Source: Deltaproteobacteria bacterium
GTDB taxonomy: Bacteria; Bdellovibrionota_C; UBA2361; JAFLCA01
DNA length: 47,156 bases
Assembly (NCBI GenBank): GCA_017302875.1
Contig: JAFLCA010000004.1
Location: 1-47,156, forward strand
Direction: 5' to 3'
Shown: in pieces, positions 9,166 to 17,388 of the stretch
How positions within the stretch are numbered: the stretch's first letter is position 1
How the letters are laid out: each line of letters starts with the position of its first letter
Translations under genes and position numbers: made by a program
Notes under the pieces: model-generated
Told to the model about the DNA's origin: nothing
What the model saw: the letters and a program-made list of their open reading frames with translations, nothing else
The model's database searches: none

Positions 9166-10362
9166 ATGGTACAGTCGGCCTCTCCTAACGCACAGGAACA
9201 GCCCGTGAATACCGCAGCACCCATCTCTACCAGTTCCGACAGCGCGCAGACGCGCTTTCGAGATTCACTTGAGTCACTACTGAAGCCGGCTGACATTCAA
9301 ATTGATGGTGCGCGGCCTTGGGACATCCAGGTGCGCAATCCTCTCTTTTTCCAACGCGTCATGGCAGAGGGCAGTCTGGGTCTGGGCGAATCCTACATGG
9401 ATGGTTGGTGGGACTGTGCAGCGCTTGATCAATTCGTGTACCGCGCTTTGCAGGCCGATTTGCATTTGCGCATAGAACGCCGCATCGCCGCCCTCGCAGA
9501 AAGCATCCTGGCTCGCATTGTGAATTTTCAGTCCCCAACCCGCTCTCGCCAGGTCATCCAAAAACACTATGATTTGGATGCAGCGTTCTTTATGTCCTTC
9601 CTCGATCCGTATAATCAGTATACTTGCGGATACTTCAAGGACAGCGCCGATCTGAACAAGGCTCAAGAGCTAAAACTAGATCTGATTTGCCGTAAATTAA
9701 ATCTTTCAGCCTCCGATCGCGTTCTCGACATCGGCTGCGGCTGGGGCGGATTCTCCAAATTCGCCGCCTCAAAGTACGGCTGTCACGTTACGGGGATCAG
9801 CATTTCCGACGAGCAGATTCGCTACGCACGGGAATTCTGCAGCGGCCTGCCAGTTGAAATTTTAAAATGTGATTACCGCAAATTGAAAGGCAGCTTTGAC
9901 AAGGTGCTTGTGTGCGGAATGCTCGAACACGTAGGCGCTAAAAATTACAGGCGCTTCATGAAAATCGTTCATTCCGTGCTTAAGCCGGATGGGATTTTCT
10001 TGCTGCACACCATTGGTGGAAATAAACCGCAACGCCGCCCTGACGCGTGGCTGCACAAGTATATTTTCCCAAATTACCTTATCCCCTCGATTCCCGAGCT
10101 GGGCAGCGCCTTCCGGGGACTCTTCTGCGTTGAGGACTGGCATAACTTCGGCCCCTACTACGATCCGACGCTTATGGCCTGGAATGAGAACTTCGAACGC
10201 GCCTGGCCGCAGCTTGCCCCGAAATTCGACGAGCGCTTCCGCCGTATGTGGAATTATTACTTTTTGTGCTGCGCCGGATATTTCCGAGCACGCCGCAGCC
10301 AGCTTTGGCACGTAGTCATGACCAAAGTCGGACGCTCTCAGCCTCAGGTTCGCTACAGTTAA
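9166..10362 (+). CDS. cfa: Cyclopropane-fatty-acyl-phospholipid synthase
   Basis: 398 aa, the normal length for Cfa. It transfers a methylene from S-adenosylmethionine to the double bond of unsaturated phospholipid acyl chains. Visible motifs are the substrate region with GLGESYMDGWWD, a YTCGYF box with the conserved Cys, HYDLDAAFF, the SAM motif LDIGCGWGGF, and MLEHVGAKNY with the catalytic Glu and His. The N-terminus has a polar extension of about 30 residues, and a GTG at 9204 with AGGAA upstream is an alternative start. Membrane cyclopropanation is typically a stationary-phase/acid-stress response. A CDF transporter gene follows 20 bp downstream. Confidence 0.95.
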   Translation: MVQSASPNAQEQPVNTAAPISTSSDSAQTRFRDSLESLLKPADIQIDGARPWDIQVRNPLFFQRVMAEGSLGLGESYMDGWWDCAALDQFVYRALQADLHLRIERRIAALAESILARIVNFQSPTRSRQVIQKHYDLDAAFFMSFLDPYNQYTCGYFKDSADLNKAQELKLDLICRKLNLSASDRVLDIGCGWGGFSKFAASKYGCHVTGISISDEQIRYAREFCSGLPVEILKCDYRKLKGSFDKVLVCGMLEHVGAKNYRRFMKIVHSVLKPDGIFLLHTIGGNKPQRRPDAWLHKYIFPNYLIPSIPELGSAFRGLFCVEDWHNFGPYYDPTLMAWNENFERAWPQLAPKFDERFRRMWNYYFLCCAGYFRARRSQLWHVVMTKVGRSQPQVRYS

Positions 10363-10382
10363 CTGGACTACCCTACAAAACG

Positions 10383-11270
10383 ATGGAAGTCCTCAAAGAA
10401 CGCATACGAGCGGCTATATCGGCAGCCCAGAAAGGAGTGCTGGTCAATGCAGCACTCGTCGTCACCAAGATCCTAGGTGGAATTATCGGCAACTCGTATG
10501 CCTTGATTGCTGACGGCATAGAGTCAGGCGCCGATGTCGTCTCGTCGCTCATCGTGTGGAGAGGTTTGTCCATCTCGCGCCGTGAGGCCACTGACACCTA
10601 TCAATTTGGATACGGTCGTGCGGAAACCATTTCCGGCGCAATTGCCGCAATCATGCTGCTGGGAGCGGCGATTGGCGTCCTTATTGTGGCATGGCGAGAA
10701 ATCCTCACCCCGCATCATCTGCCGCACCCCATGACATTACCATTGCTTGCGGGCGTCATCATCGTTAAGGAGCTGCTCTTTCGGTACGTCATCGATGTGA
10801 GTGATGAGACTGAAAGTTCAGCCTTAAAAAGTGACGCTTGGCATCATCGCAGCGATGCGCTTACCTCGGCTGCCGCTTTCATCGGAATAAGCATCGCACT
10901 GCTAGGCGGCCCCGGCTGGGAATCTGCCGACGACTACGCCGCCATCGTATGCGCCTTCGTCATTGGTGCGACTGGAATTGGAATGCTGCGCCGCTCCGCC
11001 GCAGAACTCATGGATCGTGCTCCGGAAGCAAGCGTTCTATCGCAGATGCGAACTGCCGCCGAAAGCGTGCCCGGGGTGGTTCTGATCGAAAAACTTTCCG
11101 CTCGTAAATCAGGTTTGACCTATTTCGTCGACATGCATGTGCATGCGGACGGAGCAATGTCACTGCACGACGCGCATATTCTTAGCGGCATGGTTAAAAC
11201 CGCAGTTCGCGCTGCTGTTCCGGCGGTCCAAAACGTCCTGATCCACATGGAACCAGCCGAGCATTCCTGA
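10383..11270 (+). CDS. Cation diffusion facilitator family transporter
   Basis: 295 aa from ATG 10383; longer in-frame starts overlap cfa and add non-family residues. There are six predicted membrane helices, with the metal motifs IADGIESGAD in helix 2 and DAWHHRSDALTS in helix 5, followed by a C-terminal cytoplasmic ferredoxin-like domain (VDMHVHADG, VLIHMEPAEH). It is a proton-coupled exporter of divalent metal (Zn, Mn or Fe). The helix-2 site reads DGxESxxD rather than the HxxxD of classic zinc exporters, leaning towards the Fe/Mn-type branch, but metal choice cannot be settled by eye. Twenty bases after cfa, possibly co-transcribed. Confidence 0.92.
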   Translation: MEVLKERIRAAISAAQKGVLVNAALVVTKILGGIIGNSYALIADGIESGADVVSSLIVWRGLSISRREATDTYQFGYGRAETISGAIAAIMLLGAAIGVLIVAWREILTPHHLPHPMTLPLLAGVIIVKELLFRYVIDVSDETESSALKSDAWHHRSDALTSAAAFIGISIALLGGPGWESADDYAAIVCAFVIGATGIGMLRRSAAELMDRAPEASVLSQMRTAAESVPGVVLIEKLSARKSGLTYFVDMHVHADGAMSLHDAHILSGMVKTAVRAAVPAVQNVLIHMEPAEHS

Positions 11271-11370
11271 TGCCATCTCGGTTGCAACGCCAGACAGCCC
11301 AAATTAGGCCATTAGCTTAATATTCGCAGATAGCGTATAGTCTGCTTGTGAATTGGGCTAGGAAGGACAA

Positions 11371-11435
11371 CTTGGCTCTGTTTCTCCGCGACTGAATGCA
11401 AGGTGCTTTCAATCGCACTTTAGTATTTAGCCAAG
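11371..11435 (+). promoter_or_regulatory. Structured rhlE leader: long-range pairing over the Shine-Dalgarno
   Basis: CTTGGCT (11371-11377) is perfectly complementary to AGCCAAG (11429-11435). The second arm overlaps the ribosome binding site AAGGA (11433-11437) just before the rhlE ATG at 11443. The leader is long and contains a second purine-rich site (GGAAGGA, 11361). Pairing would partly hide the true site. This may be a temperature- or helicase-responsive leader; the function is inference. Confidence 0.4.
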
Positions 11436-11442
11436 GAATCCC

Positions 11443-12732
11443 ATGTCTTTTGAAGCTTTCCAGCTCCATTCCGCCCTCGTGTCTAATTTGCAACGCTTGC
11501 AGTTCACGCAAGCCACCCCCATCCAAGCTCAAGCTATTCCGGCGGTGTTAAGCCAGCGTGATTTGATCGGACTGGCGCAAACCGGCACGGGAAAAACAGC
11601 CGCTTTCATGCTGCCAATTTTGCAGCGCCTACTTGAGAAGCCCTCAAACAAAATCCGCGCTCTTATCGTAGTCCCGACTCGCGAGCTGGCTGAACAGATC
11701 CGCCAGGTGGCGTCGGAACTCTCTCGCGGCACCCCGATCAAAACCATCACCATATATGGTGGTGTTGCCTTCAATCCGCAGCGCAGCAATCTGCATCGCG
11801 GCTGCGACATCGTCATTGCTTGCCCTGGACGCTTGCTTGACCATATTCAACAACGCACCATCGATCTGCGATCAGTCGAGCATCTCGTGCTCGATGAGGC
11901 CGATCAGATGTTCGACATGGGATTCCTTCCAAACATTCGTCGTATCTTGCAGCATGTTCCCAAGAACAGGCAGAGTTTGCTGTTCTCAGCGACCATGCCG
12001 CCTGAAATTCGACGCTTGACCGGCGAAATCCTCAACAATCCGCAGACGATTCAAATTGGAGAAACGGCGCCCGCTTCGACTGTGGCGCACGCCCTCTATC
12101 CCGTGCCTCAGCACTTGAAGACTGAACTGCTTATTGCGCTCCTACGTGATATTTCGCACGACTCGGTGCTTGTATTTACGCGCACGAAGCACCGCGCCAA
12201 AAAGGTGGAAAAGGCTCTTCAGAAGGCACGCTTCGAAGTCGCCGCATTGCATGGAAACTTGTCTCAGAATCGCCGCCAGGCCTCCATGCAGGGGTTCCGC
12301 AGCGGTGAGTTCCAGGTTTTGGTCGCAACCGATATCGCTGCACGCGGCGTGGATATCTCTACGGTCTCCCATGTAATCAACTACGACATCCCGGACACCA
12401 CTGAGGCATACACGCACCGCATCGGTCGCACCGGTCGCGCCCAGAAAACGGGCGATGCTTTCACGCTGGTTTCACGCGAAGACGAGGGAATGATTCGGCA
12501 GATAGAGCGTGTCCTCAAGGCTAAAATCGATCGCAAGACGATTGCTTCGTTCGACTACACGCAGGCCGCCGCTCCAAGGGAACCGAACAGAGAGTTTCAG
12601 CCGCAACGCCGTGCACGTCCTGCGGGACGCCCGCACCGTCGTGGTGGAGATGATGTTCGTGGTCAGCGCTCTCAACCTTCGTCCGCTTCGTCATCGTACC
12701 GCGAACGATCGAACGCTCGCGACTGGAGATAG
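11443..12732 (+). CDS. rhlE: DEAD-box ATP-dependent RNA helicase RhlE
   Basis: 429 aa. All DEAD-box motifs are present in order: Q motif (F..LHSALVSNLQRLQF...ATPIQAQAIP), AQTGTGKT (I), PTRELA (Ia), LDEADQMFDMGF (II, the RhlE form), SATMP (III), then VLVFTRTKHRAKK (IV), VLVATDIAARGVDI (V) and HRIGRTGRA (VI). The tail after about residue 375 is Arg/Ser-rich, as in RhlE proteins. It unwinds short RNA duplexes in ribosome assembly and mRNA turnover. It sits behind a long leader with a possible pairing over its ribosome binding site, and is convergent with the two-receiver gene 9 bp away. Confidence 0.95.
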   Translation: MSFEAFQLHSALVSNLQRLQFTQATPIQAQAIPAVLSQRDLIGLAQTGTGKTAAFMLPILQRLLEKPSNKIRALIVVPTRELAEQIRQVASELSRGTPIKTITIYGGVAFNPQRSNLHRGCDIVIACPGRLLDHIQQRTIDLRSVEHLVLDEADQMFDMGFLPNIRRILQHVPKNRQSLLFSATMPPEIRRLTGEILNNPQTIQIGETAPASTVAHALYPVPQHLKTELLIALLRDISHDSVLVFTRTKHRAKKVEKALQKARFEVAALHGNLSQNRRQASMQGFRSGEFQVLVATDIAARGVDISTVSHVINYDIPDTTEAYTHRIGRTGRAQKTGDAFTLVSREDEGMIRQIERVLKAKIDRKTIASFDYTQAAAPREPNREFQPQRRARPAGRPHRRGGDDVRGQRSQPSSASSSYRERSNARDWR

Positions 12733-12741
12733 CTCTCCTGA

Positions 12742-13815
12742 CTAGTGTTTCAGAACTTCGAGCAAGTCGGAGACCTGCCAGGGTTTTGCCAAATAGCGCG
12801 AAACTCCGAGCTGCTCGAACTCACTCTGTCTACCGCCGCCGCTACAGCCAATAATTTTTACTTGCGGACGCAGTCCCATCATCCGCTGCACAAGCGAGTG
12901 TGGTGAACCGTCGGGCATATCGTAGTCCAGAAGTACGTATGCAATGCGCGCATCGTGCGCGAAAAGATGGATGGCCTCGGCGTGGTCTGCAGCGCTCAAG
13001 CATATCCCTCCGGTCTGCCGTACTATCTCAGCGGTAACCTTTCGCAGCATGCTCACATCATCGACCACCAGCACATGCCCGGCGTATTGGAAATCACGAG
13101 GAAAAACTTCCGGCAATCCGAGCAGACGAGAAACGAGCGGAGCTGACTTCATATACGGTGCGGTAGACGCGGGTAGCAGCACATAGGTGCGCAGCCCGCG
13201 ATCAGCGTACTCTCTGCCTCTCACCTGCCAACCAGCCCCCTCTTCCCCTTGCACCGGCGAGAGTTCAATCCACTCGCGCAGCCCTGCTTCCATTTTCTGC
13301 GCATCCGCGTCTCGAAAAAGCTCCGCGAACACTTTTCGATCCTCCAGCTTTAGCTCAGTCAGCAAGTGGATTGCCGCTGTGTTTAGGTACGTGATGCCGC
13401 CACTGGACTCAACTTCCATAAATGCTATCGGAAGCTCTTTTTCGGGCGGATCCGGCAACTCCTCGACTTTCTTCACGGCAGCACGAATCCCTGATAGCGG
13501 AAAGGGTTTCTCAAGAAACGCGCCCACACCGCTATCATCCGCCTCACTGCGCAGGTCGCCTGAGGCATACCCGGTCATAAGAATTGTTTTGGTAGAGGGG
13601 CGAATCGCTCGCAATGCTTCTGAAACACTAAGACCGTGGATATGGTCTTCAAGCATCCAATCTGTAATTAGGACATCGGGGCGTAGGACGGCCCCTAGTC
13701 GAATCGCTTCCTGTGCGTTGGTGGCAATATTGACCTGATGTCCGTCACGTCCTAATCCCCAGGCCAGCTCATCACAGTAATCCTTCAAATCGTCAACGAT
13801 CAACAACATCGACAT
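12742..13815 (-). CDS. Two-receiver response regulator (REC-PAS-like-REC), no output domain
   Basis: 357 aa, starting behind a strong AGGAGG site. The first receiver (about 1-118) has acid pocket DD at 8-9, acceptor Asp52 (LITDWML), and K in FLEKPFP. A PAS-like middle (about 130-235) contains the phrase VESSGGITYLNTAA. The second receiver (about 245-357) has VVDDVS, acceptor Asp in VLLDYDMPDG, and YLAKPW. There is no DNA-binding, HD or GGDEF output. It could be a phosphate sink or a relay between kinases, perhaps for one of the orphan kinases in this window. Its first receiver resembles the lone receiver at 29615 (both have the unusual ITDW acceptor phrase). Confidence 0.88.
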   Translation of the reverse strand: MSMLLIVDDLKDYCDELAWGLGRDGHQVNIATNAQEAIRLGAVLRPDVLITDWMLEDHIHGLSVSEALRAIRPSTKTILMTGYASGDLRSEADDSGVGAFLEKPFPLSGIRAAVKKVEELPDPPEKELPIAFMEVESSGGITYLNTAAIHLLTELKLEDRKVFAELFRDADAQKMEAGLREWIELSPVQGEEGAGWQVRGREYADRGLRTYVLLPASTAPYMKSAPLVSRLLGLPEVFPRDFQYAGHVLVVDDVSMLRKVTAEIVRQTGGICLSAADHAEAIHLFAHDARIAYVLLDYDMPDGSPHSLVQRMMGLRPQVKIIGCSGGGRQSEFEQLGVSRYLAKPWQVSDLLEVLKH

Positions 13816-14019
13816 CAGGGCCTCCTATGAGAGAAGTGAATCATTCTTAGTATGCGCGCAGACGGCGCTCCTCGCCTATGAGGGGAGTCATAAGATCGCC
13901 CTCCACCGCTACGATGAGACTCTGCTACTGAGGAGGAGGGCTGAGGTCCATCATGCGGCCAGTCCCGCGGGTTACCGTATAGTTCGGGCGTAGGTATGAA
14001 TATTTGAATGCGAGGATAT
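13816..14019. other. Intergenic region between divergent regulator and DUF1328 gene
   Basis: About 200 bp with no convincing gene. The minus-strand frame through it lacks family features and continues into the coding strand of the DUF1328 gene. It must hold the divergent promoters; I see no strong consensus elements. Confidence 0.5.
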
Positions 14020-14187
14020 ATGTTGAATTGGGCTGTTACTTTTCTTGTCGTCGCTCTCGTCGCAGCGATTTTGGGCTTTGGTGGAATTGCTGGGACGGCT
14101 GCGGGAATAGCGAAAATTCTATTTTTTGTTTTTATTGTGCTGTTTCTCATTTCATTGGTCGTACCGCGGTTGCGCCCGCCGGCATAG
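14020..14187 (+). CDS. DUF1328 small membrane protein, 55 aa
   Basis: This short gene reads [20 protein letters not shown] and continues with [20 protein letters not shown], ending [10 protein letters not shown]. That is the DUF1328/YtjA pattern of two membrane helices separated by a small Gly/Ala-rich turn. GAGGA lies six bases upstream of the ATG. Such proteins are widespread in proteobacteria and often stress-induced, but their role is unknown. A 15-bp hairpin follows within 30 bases, acting for this gene and probably for the convergent small membrane gene. Confidence 0.88.
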   Translation: MLNWAVTFLVVALVAAILGFGGIAGTAAGIAKILFFVFIVLFLISLVVPRLRPPA

Positions 14188-14215
14188 TTCATCCGCGAAC
14201 CACTGGTACTATAAG

Positions 14216-14250
14216 AAAGGAAGAGCAGCTCAAGAAGCTGCTCTTCCTTT
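14216..14250. terminator. Strong hairpin terminator between convergent small membrane genes
   Basis: A perfect 15-bp stem (AAAGGAAGAGCAGCT at 14216-14230 with its complement at 14236-14250) and a 5-nt CAAGA loop. The arms end in an A-run and a T-run, so it can serve both directions. Confidence 0.85.
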
Positions 14251-14297
14251 TGTTTGTAATTGCCAATAAGGGCGATTTCTAGCGACCAGCAAGCCCT

Positions 14298-14429
14298 TTA
14301 GCCTGGTCCAATCAGATTATTGCCGAAGATAATCCATAGAATAAGCAGCAGCGTGATCGGCGCTCCCATGAGCCACAAGACTAAATACCCGACCTTACCT
14401 GCCTCTATCCCGAAGGAATCTCTCTTCAT
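14298..14429 (-). CDS. Small single-helix membrane protein, 43 aa
   Basis: The longer frame upstream is non-family sequence. The ATG at 14429 is preceded by GAGGAGAAAAC, a strong site, giving a 43-residue protein: MKRDSFGIEAGKVGYLV, one hydrophobic segment (LWLMGAPITLLLILWIIFG) and a short NNLIGPG tail. No named family is recalled. It lies just downstream of csbD-like on the same strand, with 43 bp between the csbD-like stop and this start, so the two may be co-transcribed stress genes. Confidence 0.75.
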   Translation of the reverse strand: MKRDSFGIEAGKVGYLVLWLMGAPITLLLILWIIFGNNLIGPG

Positions 14430-14472
14430 AGTTTTCTCCTCGCTTAACGAACGAGCAACATTGCCAGTCGTA

Positions 14473-14733
14473 TTACACTCGCGACGAATCCGTGCGGTTC
14501 GAAGTTGCGCAAGAGGAAGCGCACCCCGTTCGACACTCATCACTGTCGAGGAATTGATTCACTTCCTTCGCGACGCGATCTTTTGCATATCCGTAGCGCT
14601 CTTGGAGTTTCCCCTCGAGCTGATCGCGCTTTCCCTTAATTTGAGCGACGTCATCGTCAGTAAGTTTGCCCCATTTCTCGCGCACCTTACCTTTAAACTG
14701 TTCCCATTTTCCTTCGATTTCATCCCAATTCAT
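14473..14733 (-). CDS. CsbD family stress protein
   Basis: 86 aa. The N-terminal 60 residues match CsbD: MNWDEIEGKWEQFKGKVREK, WGKLTDDDVAQIKGKRDQLEG and KLQERYGYAKDRVAKEV. The start is fixed by GAAAGGAGAG upstream. The last 20 residues (DECRTGCASSCATS) add three cysteines beyond the usual domain end and look like a lineage-specific tail. CsbD-like proteins are general-stress proteins (sigmaB in Bacillus, often stationary phase in proteobacteria) of unknown biochemical role. Confidence 0.93.
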   Translation of the reverse strand: MNWDEIEGKWEQFKGKVREKWGKLTDDDVAQIKGKRDQLEGKLQERYGYAKDRVAKEVNQFLDSDECRTGCASSCATSNRTDSSRV

Positions 14734-14960
14734 TGTAACTCTCCTTTCGTAAGTTTTTGCAGTTTCAATACTGCTGTAGCGTAGGGCAATTTCTCAGCAG
14801 CCCCTATGAGACACGTCATGCAAAAACAAGGTTGGATTTCGAGGCAACTCGCCGTCTTAATTGAACGAAACGGACATGAGCAGCATCATGCGGGGAAGCG
14901 CCAACTCTCGTGCTAGGCTCGCAGATCTGTAAATATACGTGCACCAAAAAGTAGTTCACT

Positions 14961-15392
14961 ATGTGGAACCCGACCTCCAATGTATTCTTCCGCCTGATGC
15001 TTGTAGCGTTCGTCGTGAGCGCTTGTAGCAGGACGCCAGAACCTCCCCTGACGCCCGCGCTCGTGCCAGCCGCGCGCGCAGGCCAACTCGTTCATGCCTC
15101 ATACTATGGCGGCGCAAGGTGGAGCGGAAAGACAACGGCGAGCGGCGAGAAATTTAATCCCCATGATCTTACTGCGGCACATCGAACGTTGCCCTTTGGA
15201 ACCAAGGTTAAAGTAACCAATCCAGAAAGTGGGAAATCAGTAGTCGTTCGCATAAATGATCGCGGCCCTTTCATCAAGGGACGTAGCATCGACCTTTCGC
15301 AGCAGGCGGCTCGCGAACTCGGCATTGAAAGTCGTGGGGTAAGTGAAGTCGAAATGCTGGTACTTGATGAAAAAACGGAAGTCAGACGATGA
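14961..15392 (+). CDS. rlpA: RlpA-like septal lytic transglycosylase lipoprotein
   Basis: 143 aa. A lipoprotein signal ending VVSACSRTP is followed by a double-psi beta-barrel. Conserved RlpA features include ASYYGG, TASGEKFNPHDLTAAHRTLP, GTKVKVTN, VVRINDRGPF and RSIDLSQQAARELG. The Glu, Asp and His of the ASGE...DLTAAH stretch are the residues shown to be catalytic in Pseudomonas RlpA, which cleaves denuded glycan strands at the septum. There is no C-terminal SPOR domain, so septal targeting by that route is lacking. The stop overlaps an in-frame ATG of the next frame (ATGA). Confidence 0.93.
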   Translation: MWNPTSNVFFRLMLVAFVVSACSRTPEPPLTPALVPAARAGQLVHASYYGGARWSGKTTASGEKFNPHDLTAAHRTLPFGTKVKVTNPESGKSVVVRINDRGPFIKGRSIDLSQQAARELGIESRGVSEVEMLVLDEKTEVRR

Positions 15393-15532
15393 GCAAACGA
15401 TTTTATTCAAAGACACCTATGCTCGCAATTAAACTCGCTGATGTAGCTCATGCAGCCGCACGAGTGGTGCAGCTAACAGCTCGTCTAAAGTTCGAACACG
15501 CTGTACAAGTCTCTTATAAAGGAGACCTATCC

Positions 15533-15772
15533 ATGAAACACACAACCCACAACAGCAGCAAGAGCAGCACGAAAGATTCGTACCGGGATTCAATGAAAGG
15601 CTACTACTTCGAACTTCAAAGAACCTCCGGCAAAGTTGCGGCTACCTCATTCTTCCTGCATGAGCTTGACGAAGTAATGACTCGTTGCATGCAGCTAGAG
15701 AGCCCGGCCCGAGAACAACTTTTTGTAGAAGAGATCTGCCGTATGAATCGACAAGCTCACTTAGCGGCCTAA
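15533..15772 (+). CDS. Hypothetical protein, 79 aa
   Basis: An AAAGGAG site directly precedes the ATG at 15533, which I take as the start. The frame is open back to 15389, where an ATG overlaps the rlpA stop, giving a 127-residue alternative. The short form begins with a Ser/Thr/Lys/Asn-rich stretch and then a helical part (YYFELQRTSGKVAATSFFLH, ELDEVMTRCMQLE). No family is recognised. It lies between rlpA and a regulator gene on the same strand, 25 bp before the latter. Confidence 0.65.
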   Translation: MKHTTHNSSKSSTKDSYRDSMKGYYFELQRTSGKVAATSFFLHELDEVMTRCMQLESPAREQLFVEEICRMNRQAHLAA

Positions 15773-15797
15773 ACTAACGTCTAGCAAGAGGTACCCG

Positions 15798-16940
15798 ATG
15801 GAACAGAAGCGAAAAATATATATCGTGGAAGACGACCCGCTCATCTGTCTGGATGTTCGACAGGCTCTCACCGACTTCGGCTATGAGGTGGTGGGCGCCA
15901 CGGACACGGGAGAAGATGCTATCCAAAACATTCCGCCGCTCAAACCGGATTTTGTCCTGATGGACATAAGCCTTAAGGGAAAGATTGACGGCATCGAAGC
16001 AGCTTCGCACATCGGAAAGCAACTCGAGGTTCCAATTGTATTCCTTACCGGACTCACCGACGAAGCGACGTTGCAGCGTGCCAAGCTGACACTGCCCTAC
16101 GGATATTTGATTAAGCCGTTCGATCCCTCCGAGCTGCGTTCGGCGATTGAGCTTGGATTGTACCGCCATTCCAAGGACGGCACCGCAGCACCCAGCGAAA
16201 CGGCCCCCGAGGAGATCGAGCAGCAGTTCGAGGTAGGCGAAGGAGAAGTCGACAAGAAGCTCGAAGTCCTGCTGCAGCTCGATCTTTTCAAAGACGTTCC
16301 GCGAGGCGACCTGGAGACGTTTGCCCAGGCAGCCAGCTTACGTTCCTTCGACGGAGGTGAGTTTATTCTCGCGGAAGAAGAGGAAGCCAAAGCCGGCTTT
16401 ATCGTACTTTCGGGAAAAGTTGCCATCACCAAAAGTGCGGTTACCGGAAAGGAGCTTATAGTTTCGCTCCTGGGCTCCGGAGACACCTTCGGATTATTCT
16501 ATCTACTAAAGGGATTTAGTGGATGCTGCTCCGCTCGTACGCAGGTCGCGTCACGAGTGCTGTGGGTCCCCGAGAATGCCTTCACGCTTTTAGAGAATCG
16601 CGCGCCTAACCTCGCCCGAGCGCTCACCGAAAGTCTCGCGCGGCGTTTGGGGCGCTCCTACGAGCTGGCCAGCAGTCTCGCGCACTCAAGGGTGGAAGAC
16701 CGCATCGTAACAGCGATTCTCACCCTACTGCCCGAGCTTGGACGCGGAGGTGATAAGGGCAGCAATAATGGACGAATCTTTATGACCCGCAAAGAACTTG
16801 CGGATCTAACGGGCACCACACCCGAAACTGCCATCCGCATCACGAAGAACCTGGAACGCGAGGGAATACTCGACCTATCGCGGCCTGGAATCATCAAAAT
16901 TGTGGACCTCGCGAGTCTGCAACAGATGACCCAACACTGA
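15798..16940 (+). CDS. Receiver-cNMP-binding-HTH (REC-CRP/FNR) fusion regulator
   Basis: 380 aa with three parts. Residues 5-120 form a receiver (EDD at 11-13, acceptor Asp56 in LMDISL, K in LIKPFDP). Residues 120-155 are an acidic linker. Residues 160-275 are a cyclic-nucleotide-binding-like beta-roll (GEFILAEEEEAKAGFIVLSG, LGSGDTFGLFYLL). The C-terminus is a Crp-type winged helix (MTRKELADLTGTTPETAIRI, then REGILDLSRPGIIKI). The usual CRP cAMP-binding RxS motif is not evident, and there are two adjacent Cys (GCC), so the sensed signal is open. It joins phosphorelay control to a CRP/FNR output in a single chain, which is uncommon. It ends in its own hairpin. Confidence 0.9.
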   Translation: MEQKRKIYIVEDDPLICLDVRQALTDFGYEVVGATDTGEDAIQNIPPLKPDFVLMDISLKGKIDGIEAASHIGKQLEVPIVFLTGLTDEATLQRAKLTLPYGYLIKPFDPSELRSAIELGLYRHSKDGTAAPSETAPEEIEQQFEVGEGEVDKKLEVLLQLDLFKDVPRGDLETFAQAASLRSFDGGEFILAEEEEAKAGFIVLSGKVAITKSAVTGKELIVSLLGSGDTFGLFYLLKGFSGCCSARTQVASRVLWVPENAFTLLENRAPNLARALTESLARRLGRSYELASSLAHSRVEDRIVTAILTLLPELGRGGDKGSNNGRIFMTRKELADLTGTTPETAIRITKNLEREGILDLSRPGIIKIVDLASLQQMTQH

Positions 16941-16952
16941 GTACTGCTACGA

Positions 16953-16980
16953 GCTGATGCCGATCATTTTCGGCATCAGC
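16953..16980 (+). terminator. Hairpin terminator after the REC-CRP regulator
   Basis: An 11-bp perfect stem (GCTGATGCCGA at 16953-16963 with its complement at 16970-16980) and a 6-nt loop, 12 bases after the stop. The T-run is poor. Confidence 0.7.
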
Positions 16981-17072
16981 ATTATCCCGTAGCGTGTCGC
17001 AAATACTGAAGGTGCAGCGTCTCGCAGGTATCGGCGACAACCGCCTCACCACGACACTTAAGGAGTAAACAT

Positions 17073-17318
17073 ATGAATATGTCTAAACATCTTGCGTTCC
17101 TCGCCATACTGGCTTCGCTAGCGGCCTGTTCGACCTGGGACAAGCTCGACAACAAAGAGCGCGGCGCAGTCATCGGCGTTGGCTCAGGAGCCGCGGTCGG
17201 TGCCGTGGCAGGCGGAGGAACCGGCGCGATTATTGGTGGCGCCGGAGGCGGTCTCGCTGGAGGCCTAATCGGAAACGAGATGGACAAGAAAGACCGCGAC
17301 CGCGATCGAAATTACTAG
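17073..17318 (+). CDS. Glycine-zipper lipoprotein, 81 aa
   Basis: AAGGAG precedes the ATG. A lipoprotein signal (LAILASLAACSTW) leads into KLDNKERGAVIGVGSGAAVG, followed by a run of GxxxG repeats and an ending LIGNEMDKKDRDRDRNY. This is the same family as the protein at 5596 but with a short charged end instead of a coiled coil. Glycine-zipper lipoproteins sit in the envelope and their function is largely unknown. A second small lipoprotein follows 70 bp downstream on the same strand. Confidence 0.88.
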   Translation: MNMSKHLAFLAILASLAACSTWDKLDNKERGAVIGVGSGAAVGAVAGGGTGAIIGGAGGGLAGGLIGNEMDKKDRDRDRNY

Positions 17319-17388
17319 GACTCCCATGGGGCGGCGCAGAAGCCCCTGATTCAGCAATCTATTAACGACTGACATACTAAGGAACTCT

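Noticed and set aside
13187-13738. Plus-strand frame of 183 codons within the two-receiver gene
   Set aside because: Antisense shadow of a well-supported gene; Ser/Arg-rich as expected for a shadow frame.
15389-15532. Longer start for the 79-aa hypothetical gene, overlapping rlpA by ATGA
   Set aside because: A strong AAAGGAG site directly precedes the internal ATG; the longer form remains possible but is less supported.
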